A stretch of 64,000 nt of DNA. Origin: Cyclobacteriaceae bacterium (GTDB lineage: Bacteria > Bacteroidota > Bacteroidia > Cytophagales > Cyclobacteriaceae). Below the pieces are notes generated by a model that was not told the DNA's origin, made no database searches, and was given only the letters and a program-made list of their open reading frames with translations. The stretch's first letter is position 1; every line of letters starts with the position of its first letter. Of this stretch, positions 1-8,118 are shown one piece after another. Made by a program: the position numbers and the translations under genes. The stretch is from assembly GCA_023151255.1 (NCBI GenBank), contig JAKLJG010000010.1, positions 30,542-94,541 of the forward strand. Reading direction: 5' to 3'.

Positions 1-1
1 C

Positions 2-1267
2 AGCACCATTGTTTCGCTGGGCTTCATCAATAAAAAGAAGGAATTCAGGCGGGCGGTTGCGGCCGGAACCTACCATGACTTTTTCAATATTCTCACGGTA
101 TTTCTGCTGTTTCCGCTCGAGTATTATTTCCGCTTTTTGTCAGATACTTCGCTGTACATCACGCAGCGTTTCTTAAACCTGCCCCTGATACAGGCTGAGT
201 CCATTCCTACGGGGTGGTCGGGCTTTACACCGGTTGTCGATTTTTTTATCCGGATAATCCCCAGCGGCTTTGTGCTGGCTGTATTGTCATTCGGTTTATT
301 GTTTCTCTCCATAGTATTGTTCAGGCAACTGATTTCACGGTTGCTGATGGCCAGTTCACCCGAACGCTTCAGTCGGTTTTTCTTTAAGAATACATGGAAG
401 TCATTTTTCTGGGGCCTCCTTACTACAGCAGCCATTCGCTCCAGCACAATTACCACATCGGTGGTTGTGCCTATTGTGGCACAAAAAATTATCACCTTGC
501 GAAAGGCCGCACCGTTTATACTGGGTGCCAACATCGGCACTACCATTACAGCGTTTATTGCGGCAACACTCAACGTAAATTCCTCCAGCGCCATCAGCAT
601 AGCGCTGGTGCATTTTCTGATTAATTTTTTTGGAGTACTTGTTTTCTATCCCATTCCATTCTTACGACAAATTCCTTTGGGCTTAGCCTATCGGCTCGGC
701 CGCCTAACCCTGCGCTATCGCCTGGTGGGATTCGTGTACATCCTGACGGTGTTTTTCTTTATTCCTTTCTCGCTGATTTACCTCAATAAAGATTCGGCAG
801 AAACCATCCGGATGGGCTTCAGACTCACGAACCACAAAACAGCCGAACAAAAGACCATTGCCGTTACACTAAAACAACCTTCGGGTAATAAAAGTGGTGA
901 ATGGCTGATGTACCGTTCGGCCGATAACGCCCCCGAAGAAATTATTGTGATCTACAGGCGCAACAATATGTTGATGATCAACAAGGAGATGTTCCTTTTC
1001 AACAAGCCCGGATATTGCTGGGATGGTGAAAACAAACTTGGAAAATACGAGTGCTGTGTTGAAGCAATTCTGCCCTCTTTTTCAACTGCCTCTAACCTGA
1101 CCTTCGATTCGGTTTATGTATTCAACCGCCAGTATTACCAGGCGCCCGATTCGGCCATACAGCGGCTGTATATTAGTCGTGATTACCCGGCCATTTTGAA
1201 ATACACCAGCCAAACCGGTAACCGGATTACAGAAACCGAAGAAGTCGTTAGCATTTCGCAGGAATAG
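2..1267 (+). CDS. Na/Pi cotransporter family protein (5' truncated)
   Basis: The open frame runs in from the left edge without a start, so this is a 421-residue C-terminal part of a larger protein. It carries the GANIGTT signature near nt 523-543, the hallmark of the repeated core of type II sodium/phosphate symporters, with hydrophobic segments on both sides; the first repeat should lie upstream of the window. After about nt 800 the protein becomes soluble and polar with no domain I can name, and there is no PhoU-like helical tail. Role: sodium-coupled phosphate (or similar anion) transport in the inner membrane. The family assignment is firm; the substrate is inferred. Confidence 0.8.
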   Translation, partial: STIVSLGFINKKKEFRRAVAAGTYHDFFNILTVFLLFPLEYYFRFLSDTSLYITQRFLNLPLIQAESIPTGWSGFTPVVDFFIRIIPSGFVLAVLSFGLLFLSIVLFRQLISRLLMASSPERFSRFFFKNTWKSFFWGLLTTAAIRSSTITTSVVVPIVAQKIITLRKAAPFILGANIGTTITAFIAATLNVNSSSAISIALVHFLINFFGVLVFYPIPFLRQIPLGLAYRLGRLTLRYRLVGFVYILTVFFFIPFSLIYLNKDSAETIRMGFRLTNHKTAEQKTIAVTLKQPSGNKSGEWLMYRSADNAPEEIIVIYRRNNMLMINKEMFLFNKPGYCWDGENKLGKYECCVEAILPSFSTASNLTFDSVYVFNRQYYQAPDSAIQRLYISRDYPAILKYTSQTGNRITETEEVVSISQE

Positions 1268-1317
1268 CGATTTCCGGCCGCCTCTATTTTATCTATATTG
1301 CATATTCAAACAAGGTT

Positions 1318-1674
1318 ATGCTGAAGGACACCATTTTAAAATTTCTGAAACTGGACGGCCTGGTAAACAACCTGAACGACTACATTGAAACACGCCTTGA
1401 GTTACTGAAGTATGAAATCAGGGAGGATGTGGCGCGAGCCCTTGCCAAAGCCTCCATTTTTTTAGTGCTGATGTTGCTTGCCGGATTGGTGGTGGTATTT
1501 CTGAGCGTGGCTGCAGCCCTACTGTTGAGTTTATATGTGGGCAGTGCTGCCGGTTTTGCCATTATTAGCGCAGTCTACTTGTTAGTAATTATTATTATAG
1601 CTCTTACACGCCACCGCCTAACCCATACAATTGAAGAGGACATTAAAAAACATTTAAAGAAAAAAGCGCCATGA
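1318..1674 (+). CDS. Holin-X-like (phage holin superfamily III) membrane protein
   Basis: A 118-residue protein. The amphipathic N-terminal helix (LNDYIETRLELLKYEI) is followed by two membrane segments at about residues 45-72 and 78-98 and a basic tail. This layout matches the small 'phage holin family' proteins that are common chromosomal genes in Bacteroidota and are not evidence of a prophage. Its stop overlaps the next start by 4 nt, so the two are probably translationally coupled. Exact function is unknown; envelope housekeeping is likely. Confidence 0.65.
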   Translation: MLKDTILKFLKLDGLVNNLNDYIETRLELLKYEIREDVARALAKASIFLVLMLLAGLVVVFLSVAAALLLSLYVGSAAGFAIISAVYLLVIIIIALTRHRLTHTIEEDIKKHLKKKAP

Positions 1675-2075
1675 ACATGCAGCAAACGGACGATCCTGTG
1701 AAAAGCCAGTTGTTGCGCAAAGCTTCGCAGCAGCGTGATGAACTTGAAGGTGAACTGAAAGAACTTTCAGACCGCACCGAAAAAATTTTAACAAATGCGT
1801 TGATTATTGGCGGGGCTTTGGCCTTAACCTATGTCCTCGTCAGGCAGTTTGGCGGAACAAAGAAAAAGAAATCAAAAGCTAAGAAGGCAGCTACCAAACC
1901 GGAAACCGGGGTTGAGTCCGAGCCCGATGATGAATCCCCGGTTACCCACGTAATTTCACAAATTGGTACGGCCCTGCTTAGCCAGGCTACTGTATTTTTG
2001 CTGAACATGGCCAAAGAAAAATTAACGGACTACCTACAGGCTCAGGCACAAAAAGATAACCATGAACATTCTTAA
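1671..2075 (+). CDS. Small single-pass membrane protein, unknown function
   Basis: 134 residues: a charged N-terminal helix rich in Glu/Lys/Gln, one membrane segment at about residues 43-60, a Lys/Ala-rich linker (KKKKSKAKKAATK), and a second hydrophobic helix near residues 93-112. It overlaps the upstream holin-like gene by 4 nt and the downstream GGGP synthase gene by 14 nt, so the three probably form one operon. It resembles YtxH-like small envelope proteins in layout, but I do not recognise a family. Confidence 0.6.
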   Translation: MNMQQTDDPVKSQLLRKASQQRDELEGELKELSDRTEKILTNALIIGGALALTYVLVRQFGGTKKKKSKAKKAATKPETGVESEPDDESPVTHVISQIGTALLSQATVFLLNMAKEKLTDYLQAQAQKDNHEHS

Positions 2076-2823
2076 CCTGCTCTACCAAAAACAGGCACAC
2101 GGTAAAAAATCTATAGCGGTATTGATTGACCCCGACAAGGTTGCCGATCGGATTCAGTTACAGCACCTGATCGATCTGGCCAGCGAAAATTGTGTGGATT
2201 TTTTTCTGGTGGGCGGCAGCCTGGTTACCACTGTAAATAGTGCTGAAATCATTACGCAGATTAAACAAAGCGTTAGTTTACCGGTCATTCTGTTTCCTGG
2301 TAACGCCATGCAGGTTGAGCCAACTGCCGATGGCATCTTTTTCTTATCGCTTATATCCGGTCGCAATCCCGAACTGTTAATTGGCCAGCATGTGGTGGCG
2401 GCACCGGTTATCCGCAATACCCGGCTTGAAGTTCTGCCAACCGGGTATTTATTAATCAACTCAGGCCGTACAACCTCCGTTGCTTATATGAGCAACACCA
2501 CGCCCCTGCCCGATGATAAATATTCGCTGGCAGCGTGCACGGCCATGGCCGGTGAGATGCTCGGCCTGAAACTCATCTACCTTGATGCCGGCAGCGGGGC
2601 CGAAAAAGAAATAAGCGCTAAAATGATCAGCGCAGTAAGAAAAGCCGTGTCTGTTCCGCTCATTGTCGGGGGTGGTATCAACACACCCGATAAAGCACAG
2701 GCTGCCCTGCAGGCCGGAGCCGATATGATTGTTGTTGGCAACGCGCTTGAAAAGGAGCCAAACCTTTTGATCGATATTGCCAACAAGGTTTATGAATGGA
2801 ATGAACGAGTTGGCGTAAAGTAA
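2062..2823 (+). CDS. Geranylgeranylglyceryl/heptaprenylglyceryl phosphate synthase (PcrB family)
   Basis: 253-residue TIM barrel of the GGGP synthase/PcrB family. Visible signatures are LIDPDK near residue 22, YLDAGSGAEKE near 174, the phosphate-binding VGGGI near 202 and VVGNALEK near 225. The family couples a long prenyl diphosphate to sn-glycerol-1-phosphate through an ether bond, the committed step of archaeal-type lipids; bacterial members use C20 to C35 chains. The ATG overlaps the preceding membrane gene by 14 nt. A UbiA-type prenyltransferase at 24.4 kb could supply the second prenyl group. Product chain length cannot be read from sequence. Confidence 0.9.
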   Translation: MNILNLLYQKQAHGKKSIAVLIDPDKVADRIQLQHLIDLASENCVDFFLVGGSLVTTVNSAEIITQIKQSVSLPVILFPGNAMQVEPTADGIFFLSLISGRNPELLIGQHVVAAPVIRNTRLEVLPTGYLLINSGRTTSVAYMSNTTPLPDDKYSLAACTAMAGEMLGLKLIYLDAGSGAEKEISAKMISAVRKAVSVPLIVGGGINTPDKAQAALQAGADMIVVGNALEKEPNLLIDIANKVYEWNERVGVK

Positions 2824-2831
2824 ACTAGTTG

Positions 2832-4046
2832 CTAATGCCGCCCTTCAAATTGCTTATGCAAGGGGCCGGCTTTTTCCAGGTCTTCCAGTATTTGTTTATC
2901 CAGCGGGCTGTCCTTAATCAGGTTGTAATTGTCCCAGAATGCTTTATTATAAGGTCTATCCTGGTATTGTAATCCATAATTACGCATGCGCTCGGTGGTG
3001 CGAATGCGTTCAATAGCTGCGGGCCTGATGTCATTTATCAGCAATTGTTGATGCAATTCCGTTTCAAATTTTAATGCATTGGTTTGCCGGTCGTGCCAGT
3101 TTACTTTTGATACCATGCTCAGGTAGCTCAAGTACATTTTGCCGTTTACCTCACGGAAGTCGATGGTTTTGCGCAATCCGGCAAAGCGGCCTATAAAATT
3201 CTTCTTTTTACCCACCGGCTCGTTGGAAGAGCCCGTTTCATATTCAAGGTGTACAACCGCATAGGTGCGCTTATCAATAAAAATTTTAAGAATGTATTGT
3301 TCCCGGTGTGCGATAACGAAAATTTCATGGCCATTATAATACGAATCGGGCTCGCGGGTCATGCCGGCAAACATTTCTTCGCGTGCTTCAATTTGCCGGT
3401 AACGGATGTTGTTGTGCAGCAGCAAATCCTCCAGCAGATTATCCTGATCAAAAAATGTGGTAAAGCGACTTTCATAGCCGATGCTTTTACGAACCTCCAC
3501 CAGCTTTACCCGTTCGCGTAATTTATACTTGTTGCGCGGTTCGGCATAATCTTCGTCATAGATCTGCACAGCTGCCTCCAGCAGCGATATATAGGTGCCT
3601 GCTACTTTTTTTACATCGCGGTAAAAACCTTCCAACAAAAACGGGGTCATCGGATAATTCATTTCAATCCGGCTCAGTGCAATCCGTAAAATATCACCTC
3701 CTGAAAGTGAATCGCGCACCACAATTTCATTGAGCACGGTGGTGGACCGGTTAAGCTCAACAACAAGTGGCCTATCAGTAACCGACCATACCGGGGCCTC
3801 AAAATTGTAATACCCCAGCATGCTGATAACCAGTATTTCATTGCGATACTCCACTGGAATGTGGAAATCGAACTCTCCCTGCAGGTTACTGATGGTGCCT
3901 ACCGATTTGCCCCGTATACCCACGGTAGCAAACGGCAAAACCTCCCCGGTTTCACGGTCACTTATTTTACCGGAAATGGTAATTTTTTGTGCAACACCCG
4001 GCACACAAAACAACACCAACACCCCGATAATCAGCGAAATCTTCAT
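2832..4046 (-). CDS. Exported protein with CarboxypepD_reg-like N-domain
   Basis: 404 residues with a cleavable signal peptide (MKISLIIGVLVLFCVPGVAQ). Residues 22-105 form a CarboxypepD_reg-like beta-sandwich (GKISDRETGEVLPFATVGI, then the GxFxF...GY pattern). The rest, residues 110-404, is mixed alpha/beta with no recognised catalytic motif. Such proteins are surface or periplasmic in Bacteroidota. It is convergent with the GGGP synthase gene (8-nt gap) and divergent from the LytS kinase. Function unknown. Confidence 0.7.
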   Translation of the reverse strand: MKISLIIGVLVLFCVPGVAQKITISGKISDRETGEVLPFATVGIRGKSVGTISNLQGEFDFHIPVEYRNEILVISMLGYYNFEAPVWSVTDRPLVVELNRSTTVLNEIVVRDSLSGGDILRIALSRIEMNYPMTPFLLEGFYRDVKKVAGTYISLLEAAVQIYDEDYAEPRNKYKLRERVKLVEVRKSIGYESRFTTFFDQDNLLEDLLLHNNIRYRQIEAREEMFAGMTREPDSYYNGHEIFVIAHREQYILKIFIDKRTYAVVHLEYETGSSNEPVGKKKNFIGRFAGLRKTIDFREVNGKMYLSYLSMVSKVNWHDRQTNALKFETELHQQLLINDIRPAAIERIRTTERMRNYGLQYQDRPYNKAFWDNYNLIKDSPLDKQILEDLEKAGPLHKQFEGRH

Positions 4047-4169
4047 TTGTTGAACTTTAAAATTGGGTATTCATTTCCGTCTTTCAAACAACAGGTAAGG
4101 TTATCGGTGTTTTTTGCTGTTTACCGATGAAAGGCAAAGTTTAAACGCGTTTATCTTCTTTGATGTAAC

Positions 4170-4189
4170 TTTATCGGACAATTTATCGG
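4170..4189 (+). repeat. 12-nt-spaced direct repeat upstream of the LytS kinase
   Basis: TTTATCGG occurs at 4170-4177 and again at 4182-4189, a 12-bp period, with related TTATCGG/TTTACCG words further upstream in the same divergent intergenic region. It ends 3 nt before the TTG start of the kinase. LytTR regulators bind paired direct repeats, so autoregulation is possible, but the words do not match a defined consensus. Confidence 0.3.
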
Positions 4190-4192
4190 CCG

Positions 4193-5317
4193 TTGATCAA
4201 TTTTGATAAAATACCGCGCATCTGGAAAAAGGCCTACTTGCTTCTTTGCCTGTGGTATTTTATTAATTTTTCGGTAAGCGCCATCATCGAATACCAGCTG
4301 GAAACGCCCTTCCTGTATGTTTTCTGGAACGCGCTCTATCTTTTCGAGGCCCTGTGCATTTTCATCGCACTGATATTGCTGTATTCGCATTTCCTTTTCC
4401 GATACAGCATCGTTGTTCAGGTTGCCGGGCACATTGCCGGAGCAATGGTTTTCTTTCTCATCATGGGCTCCTTCAGCTACTACCTGGAAGATTACATTGA
4501 AGGGTACGTGTATTTCGATAACTGGAAAGACCACATGGTGGGGCTGTTGCGCTGGGAAGGATTGCATTTTCAAAACCAGTATGTAATAACAGCCGCTGTG
4601 TACTACATCATCCGGTACTTTGAACGGATGCAGAAACGCGAACAGGAAAAAGGTGAGCTGGCTATTAAAAACCGCGAGATGCAATTGTCGCTGCTCAAAT
4701 CGCAAATCAACCCGCATTTTTTATTTAATACCCTTAACTCCATTAACATGCTGGTGGGATCGAGTAAAGAACAGGCCCGCAAAGTGATTACGCAGCTCTC
4801 GGATATTTTCCGCTATGCGCTGGATTCGCATGGCGACCAGTTGGTTAAACTTATTCATGAAATTGATTTCATCGACAACTACATTAAAATTCAGCAGGTT
4901 CGTTTTGGCGACAGGCTTAAGTTTGTAAAGCAGGTTGATTTTACGTGCCTGGGTATTAAGGTGCCTCCCATGATTTTACAGCCGCTGGTGGAGAATGCCG
5001 TAAAGTACGGTATCGCCCCAAAGGATGCCGGAGGCACCATCACCCTAACCGTAAAACGACTGGAGCAAAGCATCTTTTTCGAAGTAAAAGATGACGGCCT
5101 GGGTTCTAATGCCAAAAAAGTGATGGACAGCACTTCTTCGGGTGTGGGTATTAAAAACACCGACAACCGCTTGCGCAGCACCTACGGTGCCGGTGCCGGT
5201 TTGCGCATCCGCTCCAGCGAATCGGGTTACTCGGTAAGCTTCTTTATTCCGCTGAGCCAAGAGGAACGCCACTGGGTACGGGAGAGCGAAACCGAATTAA
5301 CGAGCGAAGTTGGTTAA
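4193..5317 (+). CDS. LytS-family sensor histidine kinase
   Basis: 374 residues. About four membrane helices fill residues 13-145, then a coiled linker and the His_kinase domain: the phospho-acceptor lies in SQINPHFLFNTLNS (His about residue 174), followed by an HATPase_c domain with the N-box NAVKYG and a G-rich lid (SSGVGIKNTDNRL). Start is TTG at 4193; an upstream ATG in this frame is followed directly by a stop. It sits 18 nt before a LytTR response regulator on the same strand, which is its obvious partner. The signal is unknown since the sensor part is only membrane helices. Confidence 0.92.
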   Translation: MINFDKIPRIWKKAYLLLCLWYFINFSVSAIIEYQLETPFLYVFWNALYLFEALCIFIALILLYSHFLFRYSIVVQVAGHIAGAMVFFLIMGSFSYYLEDYIEGYVYFDNWKDHMVGLLRWEGLHFQNQYVITAAVYYIIRYFERMQKREQEKGELAIKNREMQLSLLKSQINPHFLFNTLNSINMLVGSSKEQARKVITQLSDIFRYALDSHGDQLVKLIHEIDFIDNYIKIQQVRFGDRLKFVKQVDFTCLGIKVPPMILQPLVENAVKYGIAPKDAGGTITLTVKRLEQSIFFEVKDDGLGSNAKKVMDSTSSGVGIKNTDNRLRSTYGAGAGLRIRSSESGYSVSFFIPLSQEERHWVRESETELTSEVG

Positions 5318-5335
5318 CATTGTAATTAAAAACTT

Positions 5336-6079
5336 ATGACGATAAATTGTTTGATTGTAGATGACGAGCAGTTGGCACGCGACCTGTTACGCGAGTACAT
5401 CGGCCATGAGCCCGAACTAAAAATTATCGGTGAGGCTTCCAAAGGCAAAGAAGCTGTAGAGATAATAGATAACCTGAAACCGGAATTGATCTTTCTGGAT
5501 GTACAAATGCCCGGCATGAACGGCTTTGATGTGCTGGATGATATTACTCACGACCCCTACGTTATCTTCACCACCGCGTATGATCAGTATGCCATTAAAG
5601 CCTTTGAAAAAAATGCAGTTGATTACCTGTTAAAACCCATTGATCAGGAGCGCTTCAGATTGGCAGTAAAGCGTGCCGTTGAACGCATGAAGCTGGAGCA
5701 AAACAACGTAGGTGAACTGCTGCGCAGCCTGAAAACCGAAAACAAAACTTCGTACGACAGCCACATCTTTGTGCAGAAATCAGAAAAACTAATCAACCTG
5801 CCGGTGGAAGAAATTATGTTCCTGGAAGCTTCGGGTGATTATACTATACTAACGACTAAAAATGATCAGTTTGTCAGTTCGTCCGGTATCGGCAAACTGG
5901 AGGAGATACTCAACCCCGAAACGTTCATCCGTGTGCACCGCAGCACCATCATCAACATTAACTTTCTCAAAGAAATTGAAAAACATTTCAATGGCGGAAT
6001 GATGGTAAAAATGCAAACCGGCAAAAGTTTTCCGGTAAGCCGAACCTATGCTAAACTTATCCGAAGGAAAGTGGTGTAA
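5336..6079 (+). CDS. LytTR-family response regulator
   Basis: 247 residues. The receiver domain occupies residues 3-118, with the acidic pair DD at 9-10, the phosphorylated Asp in LIFLDVQMPG (about D55) and Lys in LLKPID (about K105). A LytTR DNA-binding domain fills about residues 145-245 (HIFVQKSEKLINLPVEEI...FIRVHRSTIINI). Partner of the LytS kinase immediately upstream; together they form a LytS/LytR-type system. Targets are unknown. Confidence 0.95.
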   Translation: MTINCLIVDDEQLARDLLREYIGHEPELKIIGEASKGKEAVEIIDNLKPELIFLDVQMPGMNGFDVLDDITHDPYVIFTTAYDQYAIKAFEKNAVDYLLKPIDQERFRLAVKRAVERMKLEQNNVGELLRSLKTENKTSYDSHIFVQKSEKLINLPVEEIMFLEASGDYTILTTKNDQFVSSSGIGKLEEILNPETFIRVHRSTIININFLKEIEKHFNGGMMVKMQTGKSFPVSRTYAKLIRRKVV

Positions 6080-6082
6080 GAA

Positions 6083-7477
6083 TTATTTTTTCGGCAAATC
6101 AAACTTCAGCCTGACGCGTGCTTTATCCAGCAAAGGTACGCCATCCCGTTTGGTAGGTTCCCATTTCGGCCCTTCGCGTACAAGCCTGATTAACTCTTCA
6201 TCGCAACCGGCACCAATACCCCGGATAACGGTAAAGCCGGACAATGCTCCGTTGGTCTCTACAAAAAATTCTATGGTTACGCGGCCCTCTACTTTCTTAT
6301 CCAGCGCTTCCTTCGGATAGCGCATGTTCTTCTCCAAATATTGTTTAAATGCCCTGTTGCCCATAACCGGGTGGGCCAGTTCAACCGTAGGTGTATAGGC
6401 TTCGCCCTGAATACCATAGCCGGTAACCACTACTTCGCTAAGTTGCGTTACATCCAACGCCATTTGCACATTAACCTGGTTGCGGTCAGCAACTGTTATC
6501 TCCTGTGTTTGAAAACCAATAAAGGATAAAACCAAAGAAGGATTTGGCTGAGCCGATTCGATTTGAAAATTTCCGGAGGCATCTGTTACTGTTCCTATGC
6601 TGGTGCCCTTTATCAGTATGTTTATTCCGGGCAACGGGCTTCCATCCTCCTTCGAAGTTACCGTGCCCTGAATACTATACCGATTCGGGAGCGCACTTGA
6701 GCGCGCCACACCGGCAACTTTTTTACGATCATCGGCTAGCAAATCAGGCTTTTGTAACTGCTCCTCCTTTTTATCAGCAACTGCAAGTTCTGCCACTTTC
6801 TCAGGAACCGGCACCTGCTCGGTTTGCCCTTTTGCCTTTTCTGTCTCGGCAAAAGCCGGTGCACGCTGTGTTTCGGTTACATGTTCTTCATCAGCCTTTG
6901 CAACAACGGCTTTTTCGTCTGTTGAGCGGGCCTCTGGTTTTGTCGTGATACCTGCCGGGCTGGATGACCCTGTGCCTGTTTCATCGCGCTTAACCGGACC
7001 GGCCTGCTCAGTTGGTGTTGCTGATTCAGCGGTTGTAGCAGGTTGTTTATCCTTCTCACCAGACATTTCCGGGGAATCAGTTTGAGTTTCGTTTAATGCC
7101 AGAACACCATCGTCATCTTGCTTTGCAAAATACCACACGGTAAATGTGGCTACTGCCAGCAAAAGCAGTGCTGCAGCAATACGAAATACCCATGGTATCG
7201 GGGTTGTCTTTTGCACGGGTAGTTCCTCAGCCGGAACCGGCTGTGCTGCAACTTTTGACGCGGCTATTATTTTCCTGTTAAGGTTGCTTTGCTTATCAAC
7301 CGCCTGGTTCAGGTCAGCCACGTCAGCGCTAAAATCAGCGGCCGATACTTGCGCGGCTCCTTCAAGGGCATCAGCAAGAAACGGATCAGAAAGCGCCTTT
7401 TTCTCCAGGGCCTGCATTTCGGCAGGTGTCATCTCACCGCTCAGGTACCGTTTAATATCGTGGCTGTAGTCAGTCAT
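6083..7477 (-). CDS. TonB-like protein with anti-sigma-like N-terminus and CarboxypepD_reg domain
   Basis: 464 residues with an unusual domain order. Residues 1-50 (YLSGEMTPAEMQALEKKAL) look like the short cytoplasmic segment of Bacteroidota anti-sigma proteins. One membrane helix at about 95-118 follows, then a long Ala/Glu/Thr/Lys-rich linker (120-265), a CarboxypepD_reg-like domain (about 268-350) ending in SEVVVTGYG, and a TonB C-terminal domain (about 370-464; YPKEALDKKVEGRVTIEFFV). It overlaps the ECF sigma gene upstream by 8 nt, so it probably holds that sigma factor and may link it to envelope events. Anti-sigma activity is inferred from context. Confidence 0.8.
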   Translation of the reverse strand: MTDYSHDIKRYLSGEMTPAEMQALEKKALSDPFLADALEGAAQVSAADFSADVADLNQAVDKQSNLNRKIIAASKVAAQPVPAEELPVQKTTPIPWVFRIAAALLLLAVATFTVWYFAKQDDDGVLALNETQTDSPEMSGEKDKQPATTAESATPTEQAGPVKRDETGTGSSSPAGITTKPEARSTDEKAVVAKADEEHVTETQRAPAFAETEKAKGQTEQVPVPEKVAELAVADKKEEQLQKPDLLADDRKKVAGVARSSALPNRYSIQGTVTSKEDGSPLPGINILIKGTSIGTVTDASGNFQIESAQPNPSLVLSFIGFQTQEITVADRNQVNVQMALDVTQLSEVVVTGYGIQGEAYTPTVELAHPVMGNRAFKQYLEKNMRYPKEALDKKVEGRVTIEFFVETNGALSGFTVIRGIGAGCDEELIRLVREGPKWEPTKRDGVPLLDKARVRLKFDLPKK

Positions 7478-8033
7478 TTTTCTCCATGCAGATCTTAAGG
7501 TTGCGCTTGCCGTTCTGGATGTAACTTTTTACCTGCTTCATGGCATAGCCTGTGGCCGCACTGATTTCGGCATAGCACTTCTCTTCCAGAAAGAACATCC
7601 TGACGCATAGTTTTTGTTCATGGCCCAGTTTTTCAATGCAATTTTCCAATTTAACAAGATTTCCCTCCAGGCTGTCTCCGGTATCCTGATGCTCAGATTC
7701 ACCGGTTTCCATAATAAAAGGCGATAATTCTTCATGGTACTGGCCCTTTTGCGAGCGCAATTGCATCAGGCAATGGTTACGCGAGGTGGCGTACAACCAG
7801 CTTTTAAAATAGGTTACTTCATGATTGAGCAGGCTTACGGCCAGCTTCTCATAAATCTGCATCACGGCATCGCGTGCATCTTCCCGGCTTTTCAGGTACT
7901 TCAGGCAAACACCGTATACCAGTGCGGAATAACGTTTAAACAAAACACCCAGCACATTCATATCGCCTTCCAGCCTGTACAGCGCTACAAGGTCAAGGTC
8001 GGTCAACTCAGGCAGTGGGCGGTTAAAAAGCAT
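7470..8033 (-). CDS. ECF-type RNA polymerase sigma factor
   Basis: 187 residues with sigma-70 region 2 at about residues 24-95 (YSALVYGVCLKYLKSREDARDAVMQIYEKL, FKSWLYATSRNHC) and region 4 at about 125-180 (QKLCVRMFFLEEKCYAEISAATGYAMKQVKSYI). Region 1.1 is absent, as expected for ECF factors. The downstream TonB/anti-sigma hybrid overlaps by 8 nt, and a VWA protein lies divergently 85 nt away; that shared intergenic region is the natural place for an autoregulated promoter. Confidence 0.93.
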   Translation of the reverse strand: MLFNRPLPELTDLDLVALYRLEGDMNVLGVLFKRYSALVYGVCLKYLKSREDARDAVMQIYEKLAVSLLNHEVTYFKSWLYATSRNHCLMQLRSQKGQYHEELSPFIMETGESEHQDTGDSLEGNLVKLENCIEKLGHEQKLCVRMFFLEEKCYAEISAATGYAMKQVKSYIQNGKRNLKICMEKND

Positions 8034-8118
8034 TTTTTAAGGTAAGAATTTTTTTACGGCTGCGTATGGAATCAGTCGGCTTACGGCATCTCAGCCGTGT
8101 AACCAAAAACAAAATTGT

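Noticed and set aside
1318..1674. Prophage, because of a holin-like protein
   Set aside because: No other phage genes nearby; this holin-X family is a common chromosomal gene in Bacteroidota.
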